Assembly (NCBI GenBank): GCA_036946415.1
Contig: JAQIJD010000012.1
Location: forward strand, 1-64,000
DNA from: Sphingomonas_Q fennica_A
GTDB lineage: Bacteria; Pseudomonadota; Alphaproteobacteria; Sphingomonadales; Sphingomonadaceae
Length of the DNA stretch: 64,000 nt
Direction of reading: 5' to 3'
Shown: positions 25,160 to 33,400 of the stretch, in pieces
How positions within the stretch are numbered: the stretch's first letter is position 1
Layout: each line of letters starts with the position of its first letter
Notes under the pieces: model-generated
Seen by the model: only the letters and a program-made list of their open reading frames with translations
Database searches by the model: none
Told to the model about the DNA's origin: nothing
Made by a program: the position numbers and the translations under genes

Positions 25160-27454
25160 TCAGGCGGCGTGACGGGCCGGCGCGGCATCGATCGCGAACA
25201 ACGCGCCGATCTGGTCGGCGGGCAACGGCCGGCTGAAATAATAGCCCTGCACCTGCGAACAGCCCTCGGCACGGACGATGTCCATCTGGTCGATATTCTC
25301 GACCCCCTCGGCGGTCGTCTCCATGCCGAGCGCGCCGGCCAGCATCGTGATCGCCCGGATGATCGCGGTCGCCTGATCGTGATCGAGCAGATCGACGATG
25401 AAGCTGCGATCGATCTTAATCTTGTCGAACGGGAAGGCGCGCAGGTAGCTGAGCGAGGAATAGCCGGTGCCGAAATCGTCCAGCGCCACGCGCACGCCCA
25501 GCCGGCGCAGATCGTGCAGCGAGGAGAGGGTTTCGGCGACATTGTCGATGAACAGGCTTTCGGTCACCTCCAGTTCCAGCCGGTTGGGGGCGAGGCCGCT
25601 GGCGGCGAGCGCGGCGACGATCGCGGGGCCGAGCGTGGCGGAGCGGAATTGGACCGGGGAGATATTGACCGCGACCGTCATCGTCCCGGGCCAGCGCGCG
25701 GCCTCGGCACAGGCGGCCTTCAGCGCCCAGATGCCCATCGGCACGATCAGGCCGGTTTCCTCGGCGAGCGGCACGAACCGGGCGGGCGGGATCAGCCCGT
25801 GCAGCGGGTGGTTCCAGCGCATCAGCGCCTCGAACCCGCAGACGCGATTTTCGGCGAGGCTGAACAGCGGCTGGAAATAGAGTTGCAACTGCCCCTCGGC
25901 GAGCGCCTCGCGCAGGTCCGCCTCCATCTGTCGGCGCCCTTGCGCCTCGGCATCCATCGCCGCTTCGAAGAAGCGGGTGGCGCCGGCGCCCTCGCGCCGC
26001 GCACGATCGAGCGCGAGATCGGCGTTCTTGAGGAGCGAGGCGGCATCGGGCGTGTCGGGCCCGGCGAAGGCGATCCCGGCAGTGGCGGCAAGCTGGATCT
26101 TGTGCCCGTCGACCACGGCGATGCCGGCGATGGCGGCGATCGCCTCGTCCACCAGTCGCGCCACCCTATGTTCGTCGTCGATCGTGACGAGCGCGAATTC
26201 GTCGCCGCCGAGACGGGCCACGAAGCCGTCCGGCATCGCCGCCAGCAGCCGCGCCGCGGCGTCCTTCAGCACCGCGTCGCCGCGATCGGGGCCGAGCGTG
26301 TCGTTGATCCGGCGGAAGCCGTGGAGATCGATCGAGACCATCGCCAGCCGCTGGCCACCCTCGGTCGGCTGGGCCATCAGCAGGCGGACCTGCTCGTCAA
26401 GCAGCGCCCGGTTGGGCAGGCCGGTCAGCGGATCGTGGAGCGCGAGATGCGCGATGCGGCGTTCGCGATCGGCGATATCCGCCACCATCCGGTTGAAACT
26501 GGCGGCGAGGCGGCCGAGTTCGTCGTCCGAGGCGATGGGCACCTGGACATGGGCACCCTGGCTGACCGCGCGCGCCGCCCGGTCGAGCGCCGCGATCGGG
26601 CGGGTGAGGCGGCGGGCCACCCACCAGCTGGCCAGCACCGCCGCGAACCCGCCGGCAAGGCCGAGCGCCATCAGCAGCCACAGCATCGGCGTATAGTCCC
26701 GCAACGCCCGGCTGAGCGAATAGCGCAGCACCAGCGCCAGCGGCTCGCCCGCCGCGCCGAAGCCTTCCAGCGGGCTGGCCTGCACCAGGATGCGCTGCCC
26801 GCCGATCATGCGTTCGACCGGCGGCACGCTGCCGGCGCGCGCGGGCTTCAGGCCGGGGCCGAGCCGGTTCGCGGGCAGGATCTGCGGATCGAGCGACAGC
26901 GCGGACAGGCGGGCGAGGCCGTGCATCTCGTGCGCGTCGAGTTCCGTCGCGAACACCAGCCAGCCGATCGGCATCGGTGCGCGCACGGGGGCGGCGACCG
27001 CGAACAGCGTGCGCCCGTTCATCTGCAACACGCCGCGTTCCGCCCCGCCGTCGAGCGCCGCCAGCAGCCGGTCGCGGCTCGCCGGATCGGTGGCCCAACC
27101 CGTGACCCGCCCGTCCAGCCCGACGAAGAACGCCTCGCGCAGCGCCAGCCGCTGCTTCAGGCTGTCGAGCGCGGAATGGACGGTGGCGCCATCCCCCGTC
27201 GCCGCGGCGGCGCGGAAGCCGAAATCGGCCGCCAGCACGACGGCGGCCTGTTGGAGGTTATCGTAGCGCATCGCCGCGATCCGATCGAACACGGCGCTGC
27301 CGGCGCGCATCTCGCGCAGGATGATGCGTTCGGCGTACCGCTCGATGCCGATGCGCGCGCCGCCCACGACCAGCGCCAGCGTCATCGCGACGAGCGCCGC
27401 ATAGAGCAACGTCATGCGCCGCGAAAGCGACGGCGCGCCGAAGATCGCCCTCAT
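25160..27454 (-). CDS. Membrane GGDEF-EAL protein (c-di-GMP metabolism)
   Basis: A 764-residue membrane protein. An N-terminal helix (TLLYAALVAMTLALVVGG), a periplasmic double-CACHE-like sensor domain and a second helix (LWLLMALGLAGGFAAVLA) lead to a HAMP domain, a GGDEF domain with intact GGDEF (RLGGDEFALV), and an EAL domain with FEALMRW, NISPVQF, DDFGTGYSSLSYL and KIDRSF. Both catalytic motifs look intact, so it may make or degrade c-di-GMP in response to a periplasmic signal. ATG 27454 overlaps the cupredoxin stop, so the two are translationally coupled. Longer frames upstream lie inside that gene. Confidence 0.92.
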   Translation of the reverse strand: MRAIFGAPSLSRRMTLLYAALVAMTLALVVGGARIGIERYAERIILREMRAGSAVFDRIAAMRYDNLQQAAVVLAADFGFRAAAATGDGATVHSALDSLKQRLALREAFFVGLDGRVTGWATDPASRDRLLAALDGGAERGVLQMNGRTLFAVAAPVRAPMPIGWLVFATELDAHEMHGLARLSALSLDPQILPANRLGPGLKPARAGSVPPVERMIGGQRILVQASPLEGFGAAGEPLALVLRYSLSRALRDYTPMLWLLMALGLAGGFAAVLASWWVARRLTRPIAALDRAARAVSQGAHVQVPIASDDELGRLAASFNRMVADIADRERRIAHLALHDPLTGLPNRALLDEQVRLLMAQPTEGGQRLAMVSIDLHGFRRINDTLGPDRGDAVLKDAAARLLAAMPDGFVARLGGDEFALVTIDDEHRVARLVDEAIAAIAGIAVVDGHKIQLAATAGIAFAGPDTPDAASLLKNADLALDRARREGAGATRFFEAAMDAEAQGRRQMEADLREALAEGQLQLYFQPLFSLAENRVCGFEALMRWNHPLHGLIPPARFVPLAEETGLIVPMGIWALKAACAEAARWPGTMTVAVNISPVQFRSATLGPAIVAALAASGLAPNRLELEVTESLFIDNVAETLSSLHDLRRLGVRVALDDFGTGYSSLSYLRAFPFDKIKIDRSFIVDLLDHDQATAIIRAITMLAGALGMETTAEGVENIDQMDIVRAEGCSQVQGYYFSRPLPADQIGALFAIDAAPARHAA

Positions 27455-28113
27455 GGGGCCGATCGCACGGGCAGGGCGATCGTCCGCACGTCGCCGGAAC
27501 GGGCGACCTGGACGACGCTCGACTGTTCGTTGTCGCGCGCGCGCAGGCCGGGATGCCAGATCGTCATCGTCGCCGCCCCGGCGGGCAGGCCGGTGAGGCG
27601 CAGGCGCCCCTGCGCATCGCTGGCCGCGGCGAAAGGCGTATCGACCACCTTGATGAAGCCGGTCATCCGATCGTGGATGTTGCAGCCGAGCGCGACCGTG
27701 CCGGCTTTGGTGAAGGTGTAGCTGCGCGTCTCCTCCCGCCCGTAGAGCTTCATCTCGAACCGGGCGGGGCGGGAAAAGGAATAGAGGTGGTGGCGCACCC
27801 GATCCCGGTTGGGGAAGGAGACGGTGGCACCGACCGGCACGATCAGGACGTGCGGCACGAAGGCGATGTCCTTCTGCACCATCGTCGTGCCCCAGGGAAA
27901 GCTGATCGGCCGCGCGGGGATGCCCCCTGCGGGCCGGACGGTGACGACCGCATCCGCGAGGGGCCGGTTCGCCCCGTCGATCAGCCGCAGGTCGAGGTCC
28001 GCCGCCGCGGCGGGTGCGCCGCACAGCGCGAGGAGCAGCAGGGTCGCGAGCCGGGGGCGAGTGAGGCGTTCCACAGCGAATGCGTATATGGAGCCGATCA
28101 AATGTTGCGTCAA
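27451..28113 (-). CDS. Periplasmic cupredoxin-like (methylamine-utilisation-type) protein
   Basis: A 220-residue exported protein with a hydrophobic leader (LATLLLLALCGAPAAAA). The C-terminal half is a cupredoxin: FPNRDRVRHHLYSFS supplies a His, and GCNIHDRMTGF supplies the Cys144-x2-His147-x2-Met150 type-1 copper ligands. A small beta domain similar to carboxypeptidase regulatory repeats precedes it. It should carry electrons or sense copper or redox state in the periplasm. Its stop overlaps the start of the GGDEF-EAL gene, and the DUF3034 gene is divergent. Start choice among upstream codons is uncertain by a few residues. Confidence 0.82.
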   Translation of the reverse strand: MTQHLIGSIYAFAVERLTRPRLATLLLLALCGAPAAAADLDLRLIDGANRPLADAVVTVRPAGGIPARPISFPWGTTMVQKDIAFVPHVLIVPVGATVSFPNRDRVRHHLYSFSRPARFEMKLYGREETRSYTFTKAGTVALGCNIHDRMTGFIKVVDTPFAAASDAQGRLRLTGLPAGAATMTIWHPGLRARDNEQSSVVQVARSGDVRTIALPVRSAP

Positions 28114-28188
28114 CGTGCAGGGTTAACGGAAGATGACCGGGGCGGCGGCGTTAAGGGGATGGTGACGCCCGTCTGGCAGGGGGCGGAC

Positions 28189-29088
28189 ATGGAGCGAGGG
28201 GCGGGAAGGCGGGGGCGGGTCGTCCGGATGGTTGCGGCGGGCGCGGCGCTGATCGCGGCGGCCGATGCCGCGTCGGCGGCGCGCGAGCGGCGCGCCGGTG
28301 GCAAGCTGCTGCTGACCTACGCCGCGAGCGCGCTGGAGGGATCTTCGGGCGGCGGCCTGGCGCCGTGGGCGACGATCGCCGGCAACGAAACGCGCGACGG
28401 CATCGGCGCGCAGGCGCATGCCAGCGCCGTCTTCGTCAGGGATTATGCCTATCGCAGCGGCGGCGCCGCGATCGGCCTGTTCGATCGGATCGAGCTGTCC
28501 TACGCGCGCCAGCGGCTCGACACGCGCGCGATCGGGGCGGCGCTGGGGCTGGGCCGGGGCTATGCCTTCCGGCAGGACGTCTATGGCGCGAAGCTCAAGC
28601 TGTTCGGCGATCTGGTCTATGGCGATCCGCTGCTGCCGGCGGTGGCCGTCGGCGTGCAGCACAAGCGTAACCGCAACGGCGCGGTGGTCCGCGCGATCGG
28701 GGCGGGCAGCGATCGCGGAACCGATTATTATGTTTCGGCCACCCGATTGCTGCTGGCGCGATCGGTGCTGCTGAACGCCACCGCCCGGCTCAGCAAGGCC
28801 AATCAGATCGGCCTGCTCGGCTTCGGCGGCGACAGGGGCGGCGGCTATCGCGTCCGGCTTGAAGGATCGGCCGGCTATCAGGTGAGCCGCCGGCTGCTGG
28901 TTGGCGCCGAATATCGCGCCAAGCCCGATCGCCTGTCGATCGCGCGCGAGGACGACTGGATCGATCTGTTCGCGGCCTATGCGCTGTCGCGCAATCTCAC
29001 GGCTACGGTCGCCTATGTCGATCTCGGCTCGATCGCGACGGCGGATGGCCAGCGCGGCATGTTCCTCCAGTTGCAGGCGGGGTTCTGA
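28189..29088 (+). CDS. DUF3034 family outer-membrane-like protein
   Basis: A 299-residue protein with a signal peptide (VVRMVAAGAALIAAADAASAA) followed by a beta-strand-rich sequence in which aromatic and polar residues alternate, ending GMFLQLQAGF with terminal Phe as in outer-membrane barrels. GGKLLLTYAASALEGSSGGGLAPWATI near the mature start is what I recall as the DUF3034 signature. ATG 28189 follows a GGGGGC-rich ribosome site; ATG 28159 and 28228 are alternatives. It is divergent from the cupredoxin gene and overlaps the haemoglobin gene by one base (TGATG). It may be a channel or receptor of unknown substrate. Confidence 0.75.
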   Translation: MERGAGRRGRVVRMVAAGAALIAAADAASAARERRAGGKLLLTYAASALEGSSGGGLAPWATIAGNETRDGIGAQAHASAVFVRDYAYRSGGAAIGLFDRIELSYARQRLDTRAIGAALGLGRGYAFRQDVYGAKLKLFGDLVYGDPLLPAVAVGVQHKRNRNGAVVRAIGAGSDRGTDYYVSATRLLLARSVLLNATARLSKANQIGLLGFGGDRGGGYRVRLEGSAGYQVSRRLLVGAEYRAKPDRLSIAREDDWIDLFAAYALSRNLTATVAYVDLGSIATADGQRGMFLQLQAGF

Positions 29089-29558
29089 TGATGATGATCG
29101 CGGCGCTCATGCTTCTGGCCGCGGCGCCGGTGCCGCCGGGCGAAGAGGCCGTCGCCCCCTATGTCGTGGTGGATGCCAATGCCGGGGCACGGCCGTTCGA
29201 AGGCGGCGGCATGGCTGCGGCGTTCGGCGGCAGGGCGGGGATCGAGCGGATCGTCGATCGCTTCGTCGCCGCCAATTTCACAGATCCTGTGATCGGGCCG
29301 ATCTTCGCCGGGCAGGATCGGGCGCGGCTGACCCGCGTGCTGAAGGAGCAATTCTGCTACATCCTGGCCGCCGGCTGCGCCTACACCGGCCGCGACATGG
29401 CGAGCGCGCACAGGGATATGGGCGTGCAGCAGAAGGACATGAACCGGCTGGTCGAGAACCTCCAGGCGGCGATGCGGGCCGAAGGTGTCCCCTTCGCCGC
29501 GCAGAATCGCTTCCTGTCGCGCCTCGCCCCGATGCGCGACGCGATCGTGACGCGCTGA
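29088..29558 (+). CDS. Exported group I truncated haemoglobin
   Basis: A 156-residue protein. The leader MMMIAALMLLAAAP suggests export. Residues 45-150 are a 2-over-2 globin of group I: FGGRAGIERIVDRFV, DPVIGPIF, LKEQFCYILA, YTGRDM, and the proximal His in ASAHRDMG (His108). At the usual B10 position the family Tyr appears to be replaced by Val, which would change oxygen or NO handling. It overlaps DUF3034 (TGATG). A periplasmic location for a truncated haemoglobin is uncommon and points to oxygen or NO chemistry outside the cytoplasm. Confidence 0.82.
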   Translation: MMMIAALMLLAAAPVPPGEEAVAPYVVVDANAGARPFEGGGMAAAFGGRAGIERIVDRFVAANFTDPVIGPIFAGQDRARLTRVLKEQFCYILAAGCAYTGRDMASAHRDMGVQQKDMNRLVENLQAAMRAEGVPFAAQNRFLSRLAPMRDAIVTR

Positions 29559-29563
29559 GCGGA

Positions 29564-29983
29564 TCAGCGCCGGGTGGCGAGATAGGCGATCACGTCCGCG
29601 CGCGCCTGCGGATCGGCCATGCCGCCATAGGACATGAACGTGCCCGGCACCGTCGCTTGCGGATCGAGGAGATAGCGGAACAGCGTCGGCGCATCCCAGA
29701 CGAGGCGGCTGGCGCGATTGGCCGGGGAATAATGGAAGCCCGGCACCGTTCCCGCCGGCCGGCCGACGACCGCGAACAGGCTCGGCCCGGTGCGGTTCCC
29801 GCCGGCCACGTCGCTGTGGCAAGTGCGGCAGGCGGCGAACAGCGTCTGCCCCCGCCCCGGATCGCCGCGATACGCTTCCAGCCGGGCGGCGCGCGCGGCC
29901 GCCTCCGAGATCGTTGGCGCCGGCTTGCAGGCGGCAAGCGCCAGGGCGATGAAGGTGAGCGGCATGGTCCTGCGGATCGGCAT
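29564..29983 (-). CDS. Lipoprotein class I cytochrome c
   Basis: A 139-residue protein with a lipobox (IALALAAC, Cys19), so probably anchored in a membrane facing the periplasm. The haem c site is ACRTCHS (Cys52, Cys55, His56), and a distal Met is provided by GTFMSYGGM. The GPSLFAVVGRPAG segment and the final AYLATRR are typical of cytochrome c552/c556-like proteins. It is convergent with the truncated haemoglobin gene, only 5 bases apart, and may exchange electrons with it or with the cupredoxin. ATG 29965 is an alternative start that keeps the lipobox. Confidence 0.88.
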   Translation of the reverse strand: MPIRRTMPLTFIALALAACKPAPTISEAAARAARLEAYRGDPGRGQTLFAACRTCHSDVAGGNRTGPSLFAVVGRPAGTVPGFHYSPANRASRLVWDAPTLFRYLLDPQATVPGTFMSYGGMADPQARADVIAYLATRR

Positions 29984-30073
29984 CGGGCGCGGATGTAGCG
30001 GCCTCAAGGCCGGTTCGCCAGCGGGAGCCGCCGCCCGCGCGAAACGTTGATGGCGGAGCGACAGGAGACCATC

Positions 30074-30271
30074 ATGGGCGAAGCCACGACCGCCGTCACC
30101 ATTCACCTCGACGAGGAATGTCTGTCTGCGGTGCGCAACTGGATCTCGCGCAGCAAGGCTCCCGATCAGTCGCTGGAATCGGCGATCACCCATCTGCTGG
30201 CCAAGGGAGTCGGCGCCGATGCGGCGCAGACGACGCTCCCGCCCCTGGTGACGGGGCGGGATATCGTCTGA
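30074..30271 (+). CDS. Small protein with ribbon-helix-helix-like N-terminus
   Basis: A 65-residue frame beginning MGEATTAVTIHLDEECLSAV, with a predicted beta-strand then helices (RNWISRSKAP, LESAITHLLAKG), a layout seen in CopG/Arc-type DNA-binding proteins. The ATG at 30074 has CAGGAG 7 bases upstream. The longer start at 30047 lacks a good ribosome site. No toxin partner is adjacent, so an antitoxin role is not supported. It lies convergent with the 155-residue secreted protein, 7 bases apart. Function is unknown. Confidence 0.6.
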   Translation: MGEATTAVTIHLDEECLSAVRNWISRSKAPDQSLESAITHLLAKGVGADAAQTTLPPLVTGRDIV

Positions 30272-30278
30272 TCGCCAA

Positions 30279-30746
30279 TCAGTAGAATTGGTCCGGCGTC
30301 GGCGTCGGCCGGTCGCATGCCTTGCGGTTGCCGCGCTTGCATTCCGCCACTTGCAGGCGCCACGCCGCCATCGCATCGGCATAGGCGCCCTGCTGGCGTG
30401 CCCAGCGCGCATCGGTGCGGCGCACCGAGCGATCGTGCTGGATCAGCGCCGCCCAATAGGCTTCGCGATCCAGTTCATATTGCGCCTTGTCCTCGGCCGC
30501 GGTGGTGGCGATGATTTCCGATCCCAATGCCGAGGTGGCGTTGAGATCGGCCGTCACCGGCGCTTCGACGGCATCGACCGCACGGGTCCGCGGCGTCGAT
30601 TTGTCATAGCCCCGATCGTCCGGCAGCGGTGTGCCGGTGGTGGCGGGGCTGCCGGGGACGTTGCTCGGCTCGGCCGCGGTCTGTGCGAAGGTCGGCGCGG
30701 CCGCCGTAGCAAGTGCCGCCGCGGAAAGTATCAACCTGATCGACAT
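30279..30746 (-). CDS. Periplasmic protein with C-terminal cysteine-pair signature
   Basis: A 155-residue protein with a signal peptide (LILSAAALATAAAPTFAQ). The middle is polar, low-complexity and Thr/Ala-rich. The C-terminus is helical and carries Y-x4-x-AWR-x-QVA-x-C-x2-G-x3-AC, spaced exactly as in the small secreted protein at 1979-2233. The two Cys could be disulfide-bonded in the periplasm. No catalytic domain is seen. It lies between the carbonic anhydrase gene and a convergent small gene and is its own transcription unit. Function is unknown. Confidence 0.75.
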   Translation of the reverse strand: MSIRLILSAAALATAAAPTFAQTAAEPSNVPGSPATTGTPLPDDRGYDKSTPRTRAVDAVEAPVTADLNATSALGSEIIATTAAEDKAQYELDREAYWAALIQHDRSVRRTDARWARQQGAYADAMAAWRLQVAECKRGNRKACDRPTPTPDQFY

Positions 30747-30765
30747 GGGACAGTCTCCCTAACGC

Positions 30766-30796
30766 AAAACGGTCGCGCCGAATAACGGCGCGACCG
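30766..30796 (-). terminator. Intrinsic terminator after carbonic anhydrase gene
   Basis: CGGTCGCGCCG (30770-30780) and CGGCGCGACCG (30786-30796) form a perfect 11-bp stem with loop AATAA. Read on the minus strand, a TTTT run (complement of 30766-30769) follows, as expected for a Rho-independent terminator of the gene ending at 30822. Confidence 0.85.
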
Positions 30797-30821
30797 TGGG
30801 AGCGTTCCGAAATCCTGTCCG

Positions 30822-31454
30822 TCAGGCCGGTGCGAATTCGTTCGTCTCGGGATCGAGCACGAGCAGCTTGCCGCCGGCGATGCCGAACCACGCGCCGTGC
30901 AGTTTCAGCTCGCCCGCCTCGACCGCCTTCTGGACGAAGGGGAAGGTCATGAGGTTCTTGAGGCTGGTGCGGACGCCTTCCAGTTCCAGCGCGTCCTTGG
31001 CCTCCTGGCCGGTGCCATGTTCGGCGACGACGCGGTCGCGCGCCTCGTCGAGCAGCGAGATCCAGTCGCTGACGAACCCGCCCTCGCCGGGGGGCGCCTC
31101 GTTGAACTGCTGCGAGACCGACGCGCCGACGCCGCCGCACGATCCGTGGCCGATCACCACGATCTCCTGCACCTTCAGCTGGGTGACGGCGAATTCCAGT
31201 GCGGCGGAAACGCCGTGCTGGCCGCCGCCCGTTTCGAACGGGGGGACGAGATTGGCGACGTTGCGCACGACGAATACTTCGCCCGGCGAAGTATCGAAGA
31301 TCGTTGCGGGATCGACCCGGCTGTCCGAACAGGCGATCACCATGACCTTGGGGCTCTGCCCCTTGGCCGCGGCTTCCCACTGGGTCTTCTTTTCTATCCA
31401 GTCATGTTCGCGGAAGCGATTGTAACCGGAGATGAAGTCATCGAATATAGCCAT
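30822..31454 (-). CDS. can: Beta-class carbonic anhydrase
   Basis: A 210-residue cytoplasmic enzyme that hydrates CO2 to bicarbonate. Zinc ligands and catalytic residues are plain: ACSDSRVDP (Cys42, Asp44, Arg46) and GHGSCGG (His103, Cys106). VVRNVANLVPP is also conserved. ATG 31454 (MAIFDDFISG) matches the normal family start; an upstream ATG at 31490 would add an unusual 12-residue tail. It is divergent from lipA by 66 bases and is followed by a strong terminator. Confidence 0.93.
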   Translation of the reverse strand: MAIFDDFISGYNRFREHDWIEKKTQWEAAAKGQSPKVMVIACSDSRVDPATIFDTSPGEVFVVRNVANLVPPFETGGGQHGVSAALEFAVTQLKVQEIVVIGHGSCGGVGASVSQQFNEAPPGEGGFVSDWISLLDEARDRVVAEHGTGQEAKDALELEGVRTSLKNLMTFPFVQKAVEAGELKLHGAWFGIAGGKLLVLDPETNEFAPA

Positions 31455-31520
31455 GCGATCCAGATTAGGGATCGCTCGGAAGGGTGGCAAGGTCGCGCGA
31501 ACGTCGCTATCTTACAAATT

Positions 31521-32456
31521 ATGACTGAGCCGCTCGCCAGCCCCCGCCCGCCCCGCGCCCGCAAGCCCGACTGGATCCGCGTCAAAGCGCCGACCTCGGT
31601 GGGGTTCGCCCATACGCGCGATCTGATGCGCCGTCTCAACCTCGCCACCGTGTGCGAGGAGGCGGCCTGCCCCAACATCGGCGAATGCTGGACCAAGAAG
31701 CACGCCACGGTGATGATCCTTGGCGATACCTGCACGCGCGCCTGCGCCTTCTGCAACGTGAAGACGGGAATGCCGCGCGCGGTGGACGTGACGGAGCCGC
31801 AGCATGTGGCGGATGCCGCGGCGGAACTGGGCCTCGAACATATCGTCGTCACCTCGGTCGATCGCGACGATCTGAAGGACGGCGGCGCCAGCCAGTTCGT
31901 GAAGGTGATCGAGGCGCTGCGCCGGACGACGCCCGCCACCACGATCGAGATACTGACGCCCGATTTCCGCAACAAGGCGGACGCCGCGATCGAGGCGATC
32001 GTCGCGGCCCGGCCCGACGTCTACAACCATAACCTCGAGACGGTGCCGCGGCTATACCCGACGATCCGGCCGGGTGCGCGCTATTACGCCTCGTTGCGGC
32101 TGCTGGAGACGGTCAAGCGGCTCGATCCCTCGATCTTCACGAAGTCCGGCATCATGGTCGGGCTGGGCGAAGAGCGGCTGGAGGTCCATCAGGTGATGGA
32201 CGACATGCGCTCGGCGGGCATCGATTTCCTGACGATCGGCCAATATCTCCAGCCGACCCCGCGCCACGCCGCCGTCGCCGATTTCGTGACGCCGCAGACC
32301 TTCGATGCCTATGCCGCGATCGCCCGCGCCAAGGGTTTCCTGCTGGTGGCCTCCAGCCCGCTCACGCGGTCGAGCTATCACGCCGGGGACGACTTCCGCC
32401 GCCTGCGCGCGGCGCGCGAGGTGCAGCTCGGCCGGCTGGGCGTGGCGGCGGAATAG
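31521..32456 (+). CDS. lipA: Lipoyl synthase
   Basis: A 311-residue radical SAM enzyme that inserts two sulfurs into octanoyl groups on lipoyl-dependent proteins. Both [4Fe-4S] clusters are coded: auxiliary cluster Cys45, Cys50, Cys56 (CEEAACPNIGEC) and the SAM cluster Cys71, Cys75, Cys78 (CTRACAFC). The C-terminal RSSYHAG provides the conserved Ser. ATG 31521 follows an AT-rich stretch. It precedes the COQ10-type gene by 3 bases and is co-oriented with it, so both are probably one unit. Confidence 0.97.
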   Translation: MTEPLASPRPPRARKPDWIRVKAPTSVGFAHTRDLMRRLNLATVCEEAACPNIGECWTKKHATVMILGDTCTRACAFCNVKTGMPRAVDVTEPQHVADAAAELGLEHIVVTSVDRDDLKDGGASQFVKVIEALRRTTPATTIEILTPDFRNKADAAIEAIVAARPDVYNHNLETVPRLYPTIRPGARYYASLRLLETVKRLDPSIFTKSGIMVGLGEERLEVHQVMDDMRSAGIDFLTIGQYLQPTPRHAAVADFVTPQTFDAYAAIARAKGFLLVASSPLTRSSYHAGDDFRRLRAAREVQLGRLGVAAE

Positions 32457-32459
32457 GCC

Positions 32460-32936
32460 ATGCCCCGTCATGCCGAGACGCGCCGGCTGCCCTACACGCC
32501 CGAGCAGATGTTCGATCTGGTCGCCGATGTCGGCCGCTATGGCGAGTTCCTGCCGTGGGTGGCGGCCGTCCGCGTCCGTTCCGACAACGAGACGGAGATG
32601 GTGGCCGATCTCGTCGTCGGCTTCGCTGCCCTCCGCGAGAAATTCACCTCGCGCGTGAAGAAGGACCGACCGGGCGCCATCACGGTCGAATATGTCGACG
32701 GGCCGCTCAAATATCTCCGCAACGACTGGGCGTTCCGGCCGGACGGGGAAAGCGGGACGCTCGTCGACTTCGCGGTCGATTTCCAGTTCCGCTCGCGCCT
32801 GTTCGAGGCGCTGGCCGGGCAGATGTTCGATCGCGCGCTCCGCAAGATGATCGGCGCGTTCGAGGCGCGCGCAGCGGCACTTTACGGAAAGGATGCGCCC
32901 GGCATCAGCAGGTCGAGCGCCGCCAGCGCCGCCTGA
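32460..32936 (+). CDS. COQ10/RatA-type START-domain protein
   Basis: A 158-residue polyketide-cyclase/START-fold protein. The start HAETRRLPYTPEQMFDLVADV and the motif YGEFLPWVAAVRV are typical of COQ10 homologues that bind ubiquinone intermediates and aid respiratory function. It follows lipA by 3 bases. The last 18 codons overlap in antisense with the end of the convergent pncC gene (32882-32936), an unusually long tail overlap. The family's Escherichia member is annotated RatA, but a role in ubiquinone use is the better inference here. Confidence 0.85.
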   Translation: MPRHAETRRLPYTPEQMFDLVADVGRYGEFLPWVAAVRVRSDNETEMVADLVVGFAALREKFTSRVKKDRPGAITVEYVDGPLKYLRNDWAFRPDGESGTLVDFAVDFQFRSRLFEALAGQMFDRALRKMIGAFEARAAALYGKDAPGISRSSAASAA

Positions 32937-33400
32937 ACGCGGATCGCGGAACGGCCGCGATCCTCGAACTGGCGCGATCCGGCGTGGATGTCCTCCTCGT
33001 CCTTGCCGCGTTCGGCGCGGGCGAAGACGACGAGGCCGACGGGTTTCTTCTCCGTGCCGCCGCCCGGCCCGGCGATGCCGGTGATCGAGACGGCGACATC
33101 GGCCGAACTGCGATCGATCGCGCCGCGCGCCATCGCCCAGGCGGTCGCTTCCGATACCGCGCCGAACGTCTCGACGACGTCGGACGAGACGCCGAGCGTC
33201 TGCACCTTCGCCTCGTTGGAATAGGTGACGAAGCCGGCGTCGAGCACGTCGGACGAGCCGGCCACCTCGGTCAGCGCGGCGGTGACGAGGCCGCCGGTGC
33301 AGCTTTCGGCGAGCGCGATCTTGCGCCCCGCGGTGCGATTGGCGGCGATCACCCGCGCGGCGGCCTCGACCAGTTCGGCGGGCAGAATCGTCTCGCTCAT
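32882..33400 (-). CDS. pncC: Nicotinamide-nucleotide amidohydrolase, CinA C-terminal type
   Basis: A 172-residue single-domain protein matching the CinA C-terminal domain (PncC), which deamidates nicotinamide mononucleotide in NAD recycling. The signatures ALAESCTGGLVTAALTEVAGSS and GIAGPGGGTEKKPVG are intact. The N-terminal CinA domain is absent, as in the short PncC form. ATG 33400 overlaps the preceding gene's stop (ATGA). It ends inside the antisense tail of the COQ10-type gene. It belongs to the ispDF transcription unit. Confidence 0.9.
   Translation of the reverse strand: MSETILPAELVEAAARVIAANRTAGRKIALAESCTGGLVTAALTEVAGSSDVLDAGFVTYSNEAKVQTLGVSSDVVETFGAVSEATAWAMARGAIDRSSADVAVSITGIAGPGGGTEKKPVGLVVFARAERGKDEEDIHAGSRQFEDRGRSAIRVQAALAALDLLMPGASFP

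Noticed and set aside
24923..27721. Long plus-strand frame opposite the GGDEF-EAL gene
   Set aside because: It is antisense to strongly conserved GGDEF and EAL motifs and has the Arg/His-rich composition of a shadow frame.
25160..28024. Extended version of the GGDEF-EAL gene with 190 more N-terminal residues
   Set aside because: The extension lies inside the cupredoxin gene in another frame. ATG 27454 overlaps that gene's stop and yields a normal membrane-helix start.
30074..30271. Toxin-antitoxin pair
   Set aside because: The small RHH-like protein has no adjacent toxin-like gene in the same direction; its neighbours are a cytochrome c and a convergent secreted protein.
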